From positions 1 through 19,509 of the forward strand of contig JBHELQ010000132.1 of NCBI GenBank assembly GCA_046262995.1: 19,509 nt of DNA. The letters are read 5' to 3'. Shown here piece by piece: positions 13,471-19,509 of this stretch. The stretch is from JBHELQ01 sp046262995. GTDB taxonomy: Bacteria; Actinomycetota; Thermoleophilia; Solirubrobacterales; Thermoleophilaceae. Numbering within the stretch: the first letter of the stretch is position 1; every line of letters starts with the position of its first letter. The translations under genes and the position numbers were made by a program. Under the pieces are notes generated by a model. That model ran no database searches, was not told the DNA's origin, and was given only the letters and a program-made list of their open reading frames with translations.

Positions 13471-14430
13471 GTGGCCGAAAGACGACGTAGCAGCCAGAGC
13501 AAGCGGAGCGGTTCGAGCAGAGGCTCGACTGCCCGCTCCCGATCGACCAAGGCTTCGACTTCGCGGTCGGGGTCCGGCAGGTCGGCGTCCAGCAAGCGCT
13601 CGACCGCCGGCAAGCGCTCGACAGCCGGCAAGCGCTCGACATCCGGTAAGCGCTCGGCGGCCGGAAAGACCTCGGCGTCGCGCTCGAGCCGGTCTACGTC
13701 GCGGTCCTCGAGCCGTTCCGGCGCATCCGCATCGCGCTCGCGCTCGTCGAGCAGCCGCAGCGCGGCTGCGCGCAAGGGCGGCAAGGCACGCGGTCGCCAG
13801 CAGAAGGCGCGCAAGCAGGCGCGCACGACGGCCCGGGCGGCGACCCGGCCCGCAAGTCGGCTGGACCTGTCGGCCAAGAGCGTCGCGGAGCTGCGCGAGA
13901 CGCTTCGAAAGAACCTGATCCGGCCCTTCGACCTGGTGATGCTGACGCGAGATCGCATCGAGGAGGTCGTGAACGAGGCTGTCGATCGCGGCCGTATGAC
14001 CGCGGACGACGCGCAGAGCCTGGCCGGCCAGCTCCTCCGGCGCGGTCGCAAGCAGACCGACGACGTGCTGTCGGACCTGGAGCAGCTTCTCGGCCGTGGT
14101 CGGGGACAGGGCGGGGGTCGCAGCGGCAGCCTCGGCGGCACAGACGCGATCCGCCAGGCCGCCCGTCAGGTGGAGACGGCGACCCGCGGCGCCCGCTCGC
14201 GGGCGGTGAAAGCGGCTGACCCCGCGCTCGCCCAGGCCGACCGTGCGCGCCGCGCGGCGGGAGTCGGGCCGACCTTCCCGATCACGGCGTACGACGACCT
14301 GACCGCGGCTCAGGTGCAGGGCCGGCTGACCGACCTGACGCCGGCCGAGCTGCGCAAGGTGCGCGACTACGAGCGCCGCCACGCCAACCGCAAGTCGGTG
14401 CTCACGGCGATCGAGCAGAAGCTGGGTTAG
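13471..14430 (+). CDS. Histone-tail-like, phasin-like helical protein
   Basis: A 319-residue protein in three parts. Residues 4-131 are almost only Ser, Arg, Lys, Ala, Gly and Thr, with no acidic residue between E3 and D132, and include the repeat KRSTAGKRSTAGKRSTSGKR. Residues about 138-207 form an amphipathic helical segment (LRKNLIRPFDLVMLTRDRIE, then AVDRGRMTADDAQSLAGQLL) like phasin/PhaF-type or polyhydroxyalkanoate-associated proteins. Residues 270-319 form a second charged helical module (DLTPAELRKVRDYERRHANR). The start is a GTG with a strong AGGAGGCAGGAGA site. A -10-like TAGTTT lies at 13432-13437. The basic tail suggests DNA or RNA binding; PhaF of Pseudomonas joins similar modules in the opposite order. 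No PHA synthesis gene is present here. Confidence 0.8.
   Translation: MAERRRSSQSKRSGSSRGSTARSRSTKASTSRSGSGRSASSKRSTAGKRSTAGKRSTSGKRSAAGKTSASRSSRSTSRSSSRSGASASRSRSSSSRSAAARKGGKARGRQQKARKQARTTARAATRPASRLDLSAKSVAELRETLRKNLIRPFDLVMLTRDRIEEVVNEAVDRGRMTADDAQSLAGQLLRRGRKQTDDVLSDLEQLLGRGRGQGGGRSGSLGGTDAIRQAARQVETATRGARSRAVKAADPALAQADRARRAAGVGPTFPITAYDDLTAAQVQGRLTDLTPAELRKVRDYERRHANRKSVLTAIEQKLG
13594..13665 (+). repeat. Tandem 18-bp repeat, four units, in frame
   Basis: Four consecutive 18-base units of the form AAGCGCTCG followed by nine variable bases sit at 13594, 13612, 13630 and 13648, and a decayed fifth unit (AAGACCTCG) follows at 13666. Each encodes a six-residue step KRSTAG, or KRSTSG and KRSAAG in later units. 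The unit length keeps the frame, so copy number could change by slippage without breaking the gene. This is a coding minisatellite of the basic tail, not a CRISPR or an intergenic element. Confidence 0.9.
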
Positions 14431-14467
14431 CCAGGGCCGCCGGCGCGCGGCTGACACCATTCCCCCC

Positions 14468-15811
14468 GTGGAGGGGGACAGGCCAAGGTCCGGCGAGGAG
14501 CTGGAGCTCGTAATCGACCGGCTCGCCTACGGCGGGAACGGCGTCGGAAGGACGAACGGCTACGTGGTCTTCGTCCGCGGGGCCGTGCCGGGCGACACGG
14601 TCCGCGCGCGCGTGACGAAGTCGAAGCGCTCGTACGCCGAGGCCGACACGGTCGAGCTCGTGACCCCCAGCCCGCACCGGGTGGAGACCGGCGCGGATCA
14701 TCCGGGGGCGCCCTGGCAGGTCCTGCCGTACGAGTTCCAGCTGAGCGAGAAGCAGTCGCAGGTGCGGGACGCGCTCGAGCGGATCGGGGGCTTCGAGGCC
14801 CCGCCGGTCGAGCCGATCGTGCCGGCCGAGGAGCTGACCGGCTACCGCAACAAGATGGAGTACTCGTTCGGCACGGACGCGGCCGGGGAGCTCGTGCTCG
14901 GCTTTCACCGCCGCGGCCGCTTCGACGTGATCGACGACGTGAGCCGGGACCTGCTGGCGTCCGCGCGCGTGGACGAGCTGCGTGAGGCGGTGAAGGCCTG
15001 GTCCCGCGAGCAGGGGCTCTCGGCCTACGACCGCCGCGAGCACGGCGGCCTGTTGCGGAATCTGGTCGTGCGCGAGGGCCGGAGGACCGGCAGCCTCCAG
15101 GCGCGGATCGTGACCAGCCCGGGGCAGCTCGACGCGGCGGGGCTCGCCGCGACTGTCCCGGCGGACAGCCTGCTCTGGACGCGCGCCGACTCGGTCGCCG
15201 AGACCACGCACGGCGGCGAGACCGAGGTGGTGGCGGGCAGCGAGTGGCTCGAGGAGGAGCTGTCCGGCCTGCGCTTCCGGATCTCGCCGGACGCCTTCTT
15301 CCAGACCAACACGGAGATGGCGGAGCGCCTCTACGGCTTGGCCCGCGACCTCGCCGGCCTGAGCGGGCGCGAGCGGGTGCTCGACCTCTACTGCGGGATC
15401 GGCACGATCGCGCTCGTGCTGGCGCTCGACGCTGGCGAGGTCTGGGGCGTCGAGCTCGTCGAGCGAGCGGTGGCGGACGCGATCGGGAACGCCCGGCTGA
15501 ACGGCGTCGACAATGCGCAGTTCTTCGCCGGCGACGTGCGCACGGCGATGCGCCCGCTGCTGGAGCGCTCCGGCCGCCCGGACGTTGTCGTGGTCGACCC
15601 TCCGCGGGCGGGCCTCTCCAGCAAGATCGTGCGACGCCTGCTCGAGGCGCAGGCCGGGCGGATCGTCTACGTCTCCTGCAACCCCACGACGCTCGCCCCC
15701 AACGCGCGTGAGCTGGTGGACGCCGGCTACGCGCTCCGCACCGTGCGGCCGGTGGACATGTTCCCGCAGACCCCGCACATCGAGTGCGTGGCGCTGTTCG
15801 AGCGGTCCTAG
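14468..15811 (+). CDS. TrmA/RumA-family RNA (uracil-5-)methyltransferase, Fe-S-less
   Basis: A 447-residue SAM-dependent methyltransferase acting on uracil C5 of rRNA or tRNA. An N-terminal TRAM-like domain (DRLAYGGNGVGRTNGYVVFV, PGDTVRARV) is followed by the catalytic fold: SPDAFFQTN, the SAM motif LDLYCGIGTIALVLA, the VVVDPPRAGL motif, the nucleophile C404 in YVSCNP and the general base E439 in HIECVALF. The cysteine cluster that binds a 4Fe-4S centre in RumA/RlmD, between TRAM and the catalytic part, is absent: the equivalent stretch reads ADHPGAPWQVLPYEFQLSEKQ. The GTG start follows the phasin-like gene by 37 bases. It could serve 23S rRNA or tRNA; the target is not decidable by eye. Its stop overlaps that of the convergent zinc-ribbon gene. 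Confidence 0.9.
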   Translation: MEGDRPRSGEELELVIDRLAYGGNGVGRTNGYVVFVRGAVPGDTVRARVTKSKRSYAEADTVELVTPSPHRVETGADHPGAPWQVLPYEFQLSEKQSQVRDALERIGGFEAPPVEPIVPAEELTGYRNKMEYSFGTDAAGELVLGFHRRGRFDVIDDVSRDLLASARVDELREAVKAWSREQGLSAYDRREHGGLLRNLVVREGRRTGSLQARIVTSPGQLDAAGLAATVPADSLLWTRADSVAETTHGGETEVVAGSEWLEEELSGLRFRISPDAFFQTNTEMAERLYGLARDLAGLSGRERVLDLYCGIGTIALVLALDAGEVWGVELVERAVADAIGNARLNGVDNAQFFAGDVRTAMRPLLERSGRPDVVVVDPPRAGLSSKIVRRLLEAQAGRIVYVSCNPTTLAPNARELVDAGYALRTVRPVDMFPQTPHIECVALFERS

Positions 15812-15981
15812 GCCTCGGGCTCCTCCTCGTCGAGCGGCACCTGCTCCATCGCGTGCACCGTGCACAGGAACGGCCCGTCCGAGTCGAGCGACGCCTTGAT
15901 CTCCTGCTCGGTGAGCGGCGTGCCGCACTCCGCGCAGGTGCGCTGGATGACGGGCTCGAGGCTGCTCTCTTCCAGGTCCAC
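15808..15981 (-). CDS. Small zinc-ribbon-like protein, 57 residues
   Basis: Only a GTG at 15981 can start this frame, because an in-frame TAG lies just upstream. The product (MDLEESSLEPVIQRTCAECG...) is acidic at both ends and has a CAEC pair (C16, C19) and a second pair FLCTVH (C40, H43), 20 residues apart: a C2-x20-CxxH pattern able to hold one zinc ion. Codon use is strongly GC3, as in neighbours. It lies 20 bases after the universal-stress-like gene in the same direction and is probably co-transcribed. The last base of the neighbouring gene on the other strand falls inside the same CCTAGG palindrome, which supplies both stop codons. The function is unknown; a protein-interaction or regulatory role is possible. 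Confidence 0.72.
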   Translation of the reverse strand: MDLEESSLEPVIQRTCAECGTPLTEQEIKASLDSDGPFLCTVHAMEQVPLDEEEPEA

Positions 15982-16001
15982 GTCGAAGCGAGCCTACCCG
16001 G

Positions 16002-16436
16002 CTATGTCGCCGGCACCTTCTCGCGGGCCACGACGTGCGTCACGGGCAGCCCGGTGGCGGCCCTGACCTTGCGCGGCAGGTCCACTCGCAGCCACTTGGA
16101 GAGGTGCAGCGGCAGCGTCGAGACGACGACCTCGTCGTAGTCGTTGAAGTTCGTCTCGTCCTCTACGGCGGCGAGCGCGTCGGGATCCCCCAGCTTGGCG
16201 TCCGAGACCTCCAGCCCCGCCTCACGAAGCCGCTGGACCACGGGCTCCAGATGACTGCGGGCCTCTTCTTCTCCCGAGGACATGTCCGCCGCCCAGGCGA
16301 GTCCGTGCGGGGTGGCAGGGACGAGCAGCGTGAACTCGGCGGCCCCCTCTTCTCCCCGCGCCTTCAGTGCATCGAGCAGGTCGGGCGACTCCGCCGTGCG
16401 GTTCGCCACGACGAGCACTCTGGCCTTGTCGGGCAT
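16002..16436 (-). CDS. Universal-stress-like alpha/beta protein
   Basis: A 144-residue Rossmann-like protein. It shows a first strand ARVLVVANRT, a mid strand FTLLVPATP, the acidic segment DALAAVEDETNFNDYDEVVVST for helix and fourth strand, and a final strand LPVTHVVA, the order seen in UspA-like proteins. The phosphate-binding G-x2-G-x9-G(S/T) motif of ATP-binding Usp is not obvious (STLPLHLSKWLRVDLPRKV occupies the site), so ATP binding is doubtful. The start ATG has a strong site (GGAAGGAGG, 4 bases before it), and a -10-like TACGGT lies upstream, so it may have its own promoter. It lies 54 bases after the uracil-DNA glycosylase gene, in the same direction. Confidence 0.75.
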   Translation of the reverse strand: MPDKARVLVVANRTAESPDLLDALKARGEEGAAEFTLLVPATPHGLAWAADMSSGEEEARSHLEPVVQRLREAGLEVSDAKLGDPDALAAVEDETNFNDYDEVVVSTLPLHLSKWLRVDLPRKVRAATGLPVTHVVAREKVPAT

Positions 16437-16490
16437 CAGGCCTCCTTCCCTCGCTTCAACCGTACCTCGCCGCGGGGGCGGGGTCGAGCG

Positions 16491-17147
16491 CTAGTACGGC
16501 GGGAAGTCCGAGTACCAGTCGCCGAGCGCCCGAAACGCCCGCCAGAACGCGCGCTTGGCCGGCTCCTCGTCCAGGGCGCGATCGATGTCCGGGACGTACA
16601 GCGCGTCGCAGGAGGGAGTGAGCTTCTGGATCTCGCCGGGCTTCGGCTCGAGCTGCGTCGCGAGCGGCAGCCCCAGCCCGTTCAGCTCGCCCAGGGCCTC
16701 CTCTCCCATCACGACCACGATCTTCGGCTGCACGATCGCCAGCTCCTCGAGCACACGGGCCCGGCACTCGGGCGCCGACAGCTCGCTGTCCTCGACCGGG
16801 CATTTCACGAACACCGTCCCGTAGACCGTGAGAGGGTCGATTCCGAGCCGCTTGAAGCTCTTCATGAGCGCGCCCCCGGCGCGCCCGTAGAAGGCCACGC
16901 CCTCCTCGATCTCCGCGGGAACCGGCGCGAACTTGAGCATGAAGATGTCGGCCTGCGGGTGGCCCGAGCCGAGCACCGGCATCAGGTTCCCGCGGGGGCA
17001 CAGCTCGCAGTCCTGGATCTCGCGCGTGAGCTGGTTCAGCTCCCTGATGGCCCGCTCGAGGTACTTCTCCCTGATCTCGTCGTCCGTCGCGGGCATCCGG
17101 CCTGAGGGGTTTGACGGCCCGGCGTCCGCTCCTTTCGGCTGCATCAT
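16491..17147 (-). CDS. Divergent uracil-DNA glycosylase-superfamily Fe-S protein
   Basis: A 218-residue protein of the family 4/5-type uracil-DNA glycosylases. The four likely 4Fe-4S cysteines are present: C47 and C50 in CELCPRG, C116 in VKCPVED and C128 in APECRARV, with the usual helix LEELAIVQPKIVVVMGEEAL after. The active-site motif A, normally GEAPG...GxPFVGRAG, here reads LKFAPVPAEIEEGVAFYGRAG (71-91): the second half is intact, the catalytic first half is changed. The C-terminal HPS motif is not seen. It may therefore be inactive on uracil, or act on another base or ligand. Its ATG overlaps the stop of the GT-PHP gene (ATGATG/TGA), so the two are translationally coupled. An internal ATG at codon 18 is an alternative start. 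Confidence 0.82.
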   Translation of the reverse strand: MMQPKGADAGPSNPSGRMPATDDEIREKYLERAIRELNQLTREIQDCELCPRGNLMPVLGSGHPQADIFMLKFAPVPAEIEEGVAFYGRAGGALMKSFKRLGIDPLTVYGTVFVKCPVEDSELSAPECRARVLEELAIVQPKIVVVMGEEALGELNGLGLPLATQLEPKPGEIQKLTPSCDALYVPDIDRALDEEPAKRAFWRAFRALGDWYSDFPPY

Positions 17148-19027
17148 CGCTTGCCGGTTCGCCGGCGCGCCGCGGACGGTCCCTTCGTCTGGATGAACTT
17201 CAGCGCCTGGACGTACAGCAGGCTCTGGCGCTTGCGGACGATGTCCGCGTCACGCAGCGACTCCAGGAACTCCTCGGGCCCGTCGAAGTCGTGCATCCGG
17301 ATCTTCACCGAGCCGAGCCCCTGTGCCACGTGGCTGTCCGAGCCCGCGCCGGCGGCGATCCGGTACTTGGCGGCGAAGCGGGCGGCCTCCTCGTTGAAGG
17401 CCGAGAACGCGACGCGCGGGTTGAACACCTCCACGGCGTCGAGCTGGTCCACAACGTCCAGCATGTGCTCGTAGTCGGGCACGGCGTGCATCCGGTCGAA
17501 GGGGTGGGGGACGTAGACCAGCCCCCCCTGGCGGCGGATCTCGGCGATCGTCTCCTGGAGGGTCATGCCGCGCGGGATCTTCTCCTTGATGAAGAGCCCG
17601 ATCACCTCGCCCTGGTCGGCCGTCTTGACCTCCTCGGCCACGATCACCTTGATGCCGTCGGCCCGCTCCCGCGCCTCGAGGGCGCCCGAGACCTCGTTGT
17701 GGTCTGTCACCGCGATCGCGCCCAGCCCGACTTCCTTTGCGGTCTCGAGCAGGGTGTCAACTGGCGTGGCGCAGTCCGGCGAGTGGTCGGTGTGCATGTG
17801 CAGGTCCACGTGGATGAAGTCCCGCTTGGCCAGGCGCTTTCGAACCTCCGGCTTCCCGTCGGGGTCCTTCCGGCGGGAGGCGATGTCGCGGTAGAGCTGC
17901 TCGAACTCGCCCGCCGCGCGACTCCAGGCGAGCTCCTCGTGGACCGCTTCGATGCGCTTCGAGTAGGAGGCGAGCAGCTTCGGGTCGGAGACGAGCCGCT
18001 GAAGCTGGGCCGCCAATGTCTCGGCGTCCCTGGGCTCGAACAGCAGGCCCAGCTCCCCGTCGCGGAGGGTCTCCTCGTACTGGGGCAGCCTGGAGACGAC
18101 CGGCACCGCGCCTCCGGCGAGCGCCCGCAGCACCAGCTGCGGGGCGGGGGCGGTGCCGGCGGACGCCGCGACTGCGATCCGTGCCGCGGCCAGGTGCTGC
18201 GCCTCCGACCCGTCGGCCGGGCCGGCCAGCCGGACGCGCTCCCGGAGCCGCCGCGGAAGCGTGACCGCCGGCTCGGCGGCAGGGTCGCGCAACCAGATCG
18301 TGGCGCGCCACTCGAGCTCGGTGGGCAGCCGGCGCAGGGCGCGCAGGAACACCCGCAGCGCCGCGCGCTCCTCCTCGGCGGAGAAGACGATCTCGGGCGG
18401 CTCGGAACCATTGCGCCCCGGGCGATGGATCAGGTCGGCGCCCGGGCTGACGACCCGATAGTCGCCGGCGAAGTAGCGCTCCACCAGATCGCGCGTGGCC
18501 GCGAAGCTGGCGGTGCGACCGTCGAGCCGGCCGAACAGGAGCTCGACGAGCGGGCGCGCGACCTGCGTCGAGACGAAGCGCTCGGCGGACGCGTGGAAGC
18601 TGCCCACGTTGAGCGCGCGCGAGTGACGAAGCGCAGCGGACGACGCGCTCGGCGCGAACGGCTCGTGCACGTGGACGAAGTCGAGCTCGGCCCTGTCGAG
18701 CAGGTCCTCGATCGTCCGCGAGACGTCGAGTGGCAGCGCCACCGAGCCGCCGCGGCGGAAGGGCAGGCTCTGTCCCACGGCGAGCAGGCTCGTGCAGCCC
18801 TCCTCCGCGAAGACTGCGTCAGGGTCGCTCCGCAGCGCCTTCACCCGGCGGCGGCCCTCGCGTATCAGCTCGCGCGAGTCCGAGGGAGCCACGACGACCA
18901 CCCTGTGACCGCGCCGGCAGAGCTCGTCCGAGAGTCGCTCGACGAACAGGTTCACCTCGTGGTGCTGCTCCCAGGGATAGGGCGTGACCTGGGCGATCGA
19001 GAACTTCGGCTCGGCCTGCGAGGGCAC
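17144..19027 (-). CDS. GT4-like glycosyltransferase fused to PHP phosphoesterase
   Basis: A 627-residue two-domain protein. Residues about 10-375 form a GT-B fold like PimA: VTPYPWEQHHEVNLFVERLS, the VHVHEPFAPSAS motif and the VVSPGADLI strand. The donor-binding E-x7-E motif is lost: the positions are A293 and R301 in APQLVLRALAGG. Residues about 403-595 form a PHP phosphoesterase with the metal ligands H410, H412 (DLHMHTDHS), D442, H443 (VTDHN), E465/E466, H508 (VPHPF), and D564, H566 (GSDSHV), all intact. The fold is cytoplasmic with no signal or membrane segment. It starts with GTG, with a -10-like TATCCT 6 bases ahead. The PHP half is probably the active part; the partner function of the GT half is open. 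Confidence 0.85.
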   Translation of the reverse strand: MPSQAEPKFSIAQVTPYPWEQHHEVNLFVERLSDELCRRGHRVVVVAPSDSRELIREGRRRVKALRSDPDAVFAEEGCTSLLAVGQSLPFRRGGSVALPLDVSRTIEDLLDRAELDFVHVHEPFAPSASSAALRHSRALNVGSFHASAERFVSTQVARPLVELLFGRLDGRTASFAATRDLVERYFAGDYRVVSPGADLIHRPGRNGSEPPEIVFSAEEERAALRVFLRALRRLPTELEWRATIWLRDPAAEPAVTLPRRLRERVRLAGPADGSEAQHLAAARIAVAASAGTAPAPQLVLRALAGGAVPVVSRLPQYEETLRDGELGLLFEPRDAETLAAQLQRLVSDPKLLASYSKRIEAVHEELAWSRAAGEFEQLYRDIASRRKDPDGKPEVRKRLAKRDFIHVDLHMHTDHSPDCATPVDTLLETAKEVGLGAIAVTDHNEVSGALEARERADGIKVIVAEEVKTADQGEVIGLFIKEKIPRGMTLQETIAEIRRQGGLVYVPHPFDRMHAVPDYEHMLDVVDQLDAVEVFNPRVAFSAFNEEAARFAAKYRIAAGAGSDSHVAQGLGSVKIRMHDFDGPEEFLESLRDADIVRKRQSLLYVQALKFIQTKGPSAARRRTGKR

Positions 19028-19033
19028 GTACTG

Positions 19034-19039
19034 AGGATA
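19034..19039 (-). promoter_or_regulatory. -10-like hexamer of the GT-PHP gene
   Basis: On the minus strand TATCCT ends 6 bases before the GTG at 19027, in the 47-base gap after the lipoprotein gene. No ribosome binding site precedes the GTG. The layout fits a leaderless transcript for the GT-PHP, glycosylase and following genes. A -35 box was not found. Confidence 0.35.
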
Positions 19040-19074
19040 TGCCCGCCCGCTGTGCGGAGCGGCCCGCTAGCGGC

Positions 19075-19494
19075 TCAGCACTGGACCGGCCCGTGGTAGC
19101 CGGGAGGCGGAGGAGGCTCTCCCTGGCAATCCGGGCTGGTCCGGAGCTCGCGCTTCCCCTCGGGGCTGTCCACGGAAGGGGCCCCGCCGCTCGGCGCCGG
19201 GGGCCGGGCGCAGGACGCGCTCGTGCCGACCTGGACTTGGCCGGGCGGGCACTGAAGCTCCGGTTGGCTCGTGCCGAGCGGGGGCTGGGCCGGCGCGGTC
19301 GTCTGCCTTTCGCGCGCGTGTCGCCGACGGAGCGCCTGCCGGCGCCGCTCCCTGATCCGGCGCGCCTTCGCCCGCCGCGCCACCGCCCGCTCGTGGGCCG
19401 CCCGCTGGTGGGCGCTTGGCTTCGAGTCGCCGCTCCCCCCGCAGCCCGTGACCGCGCCGCTCGAGAGCGCGGCCGCAGCGACCAGGGCGATCAC
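19075..19494 (-). CDS. Basic, proline-ended lipoprotein, possibly partial
   Basis: The protein of 139 residues has a signal peptide (MIALVAAAALSSGAVTGC) with the lipobox VTGC at C18, so it is probably lipid-anchored at the cell surface. A highly basic, helix-prone stretch follows (HQRAAHERAVARRAKARRIR, then ERRRQALRRRHARER), about residues 29-63. The C-terminal part is Pro/Gly-rich with four cysteines (LQCPPGQV, SCARPP, DCQGE, PVQC), perhaps two disulfides. I recognise no family. The GTG at 19494 is a possible start, but the frame stays open to the window edge (HLRAA precedes it), so the N-terminus may lie beyond. It runs in the same direction as the GT-PHP gene, which has its own -10-like site. 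Confidence 0.7.
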   Translation of the reverse strand: MIALVAAAALSSGAVTGCGGSGDSKPSAHQRAAHERAVARRAKARRIRERRRQALRRRHARERQTTAPAQPPLGTSQPELQCPPGQVQVGTSASCARPPAPSGGAPSVDSPEGKRELRTSPDCQGEPPPPPGYHGPVQC

Positions 19495-19509
19495 GGCGGC
19501 CCGCAGGTG

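Noticed and set aside
13594..13665. Possible CRISPR-like repeat
   Set aside because: The units are contiguous 18-mers without spacers, are in frame, and encode a regular KRSTAG peptide.
17111..19099. Long plus-strand open frame of 662 codons opposite the GT-PHP gene
   Set aside because: It is antisense to a protein with complete PHP motifs, and its product is low-complexity Arg/Leu/Gly/Asp-rich with no domain. Long shadow frames are expected at this GC content.

Overview
The window is high-GC DNA with dense, short-spaced genes, frequent GTG/TTG starts, several leaderless-looking starts and repeated small SnoaL/NTF2-like proteins beginning 'MSRxNVELV'. Together these suggest an actinobacterium, probably of the Thermoleophilia/Solirubrobacterales type. 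That placement is inference from gene style; no rRNA or other marker gene is present. I see no insertion sequence, integrase, tRNA, rRNA or CRISPR array, and the window reads as ordinary chromosome with some lineage-specific material.

Left part (1-5243): positions 1-218 hold no confident gene but contain a MarR-box-like dyad. A leftward dihydrolipoyl dehydrogenase gene (lpdA) follows. Divergent from it is a rightward array of four tandem NTF2-like genes (three of exactly 132 residues), preceded by a 21-codon remnant that looks like an internally deleted fifth copy. The array runs into a GT-C-type membrane glycosyltransferase. A leftward four-helix membrane protein gene converges on it.

Middle (5227-8652, leftward): two paralogous exported clan GH-A-type glycoside hydrolases, one a lipoprotein and one with an extra C-terminal domain, are followed within 7 bases by thiE and then the membrane protein. 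Rightward at 8795 is a small DUF6458-type membrane protein. Next comes a TPP riboswitch heading thiO-thiS-thiG and a fifth, unrelated-looking NTF2-like gene, all coupled by GTGA overlaps or abutting codons. The thiazole branch of thiamine synthesis (glycine oxidase, sulfur carrier, thiazole synthase) is therefore under TPP control, while thiE sits apart without its own visible riboswitch.

Right part (11748-19509): argF (leftward) and an endonuclease/exonuclease/phosphatase-fold gene (rightward) have start codons only about 12 bases apart. Then come a Ser/Arg/Lys-tailed, phasin-like protein with an 18-bp in-frame tandem repeat, and a TrmA/RumA-type RNA uracil methyltransferase lacking the usual Fe-S cysteines. 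The remaining genes all run leftward: a basic lipoprotein, a GT4-PHP fusion protein, a divergent uracil-DNA glycosylase coupled to it by an ATGA overlap, a universal-stress-like protein and a 57-residue zinc-ribbon-like protein.

The most unusual points are the NTF2 array with its remnant, the NTF2 gene inside the thiamine operon, the GT4-PHP/UDG pair in which both enzymes have altered catalytic motifs, the histone-tail/phasin protein, and the shared cysteine-bracketed insert of the two glycoside hydrolases.
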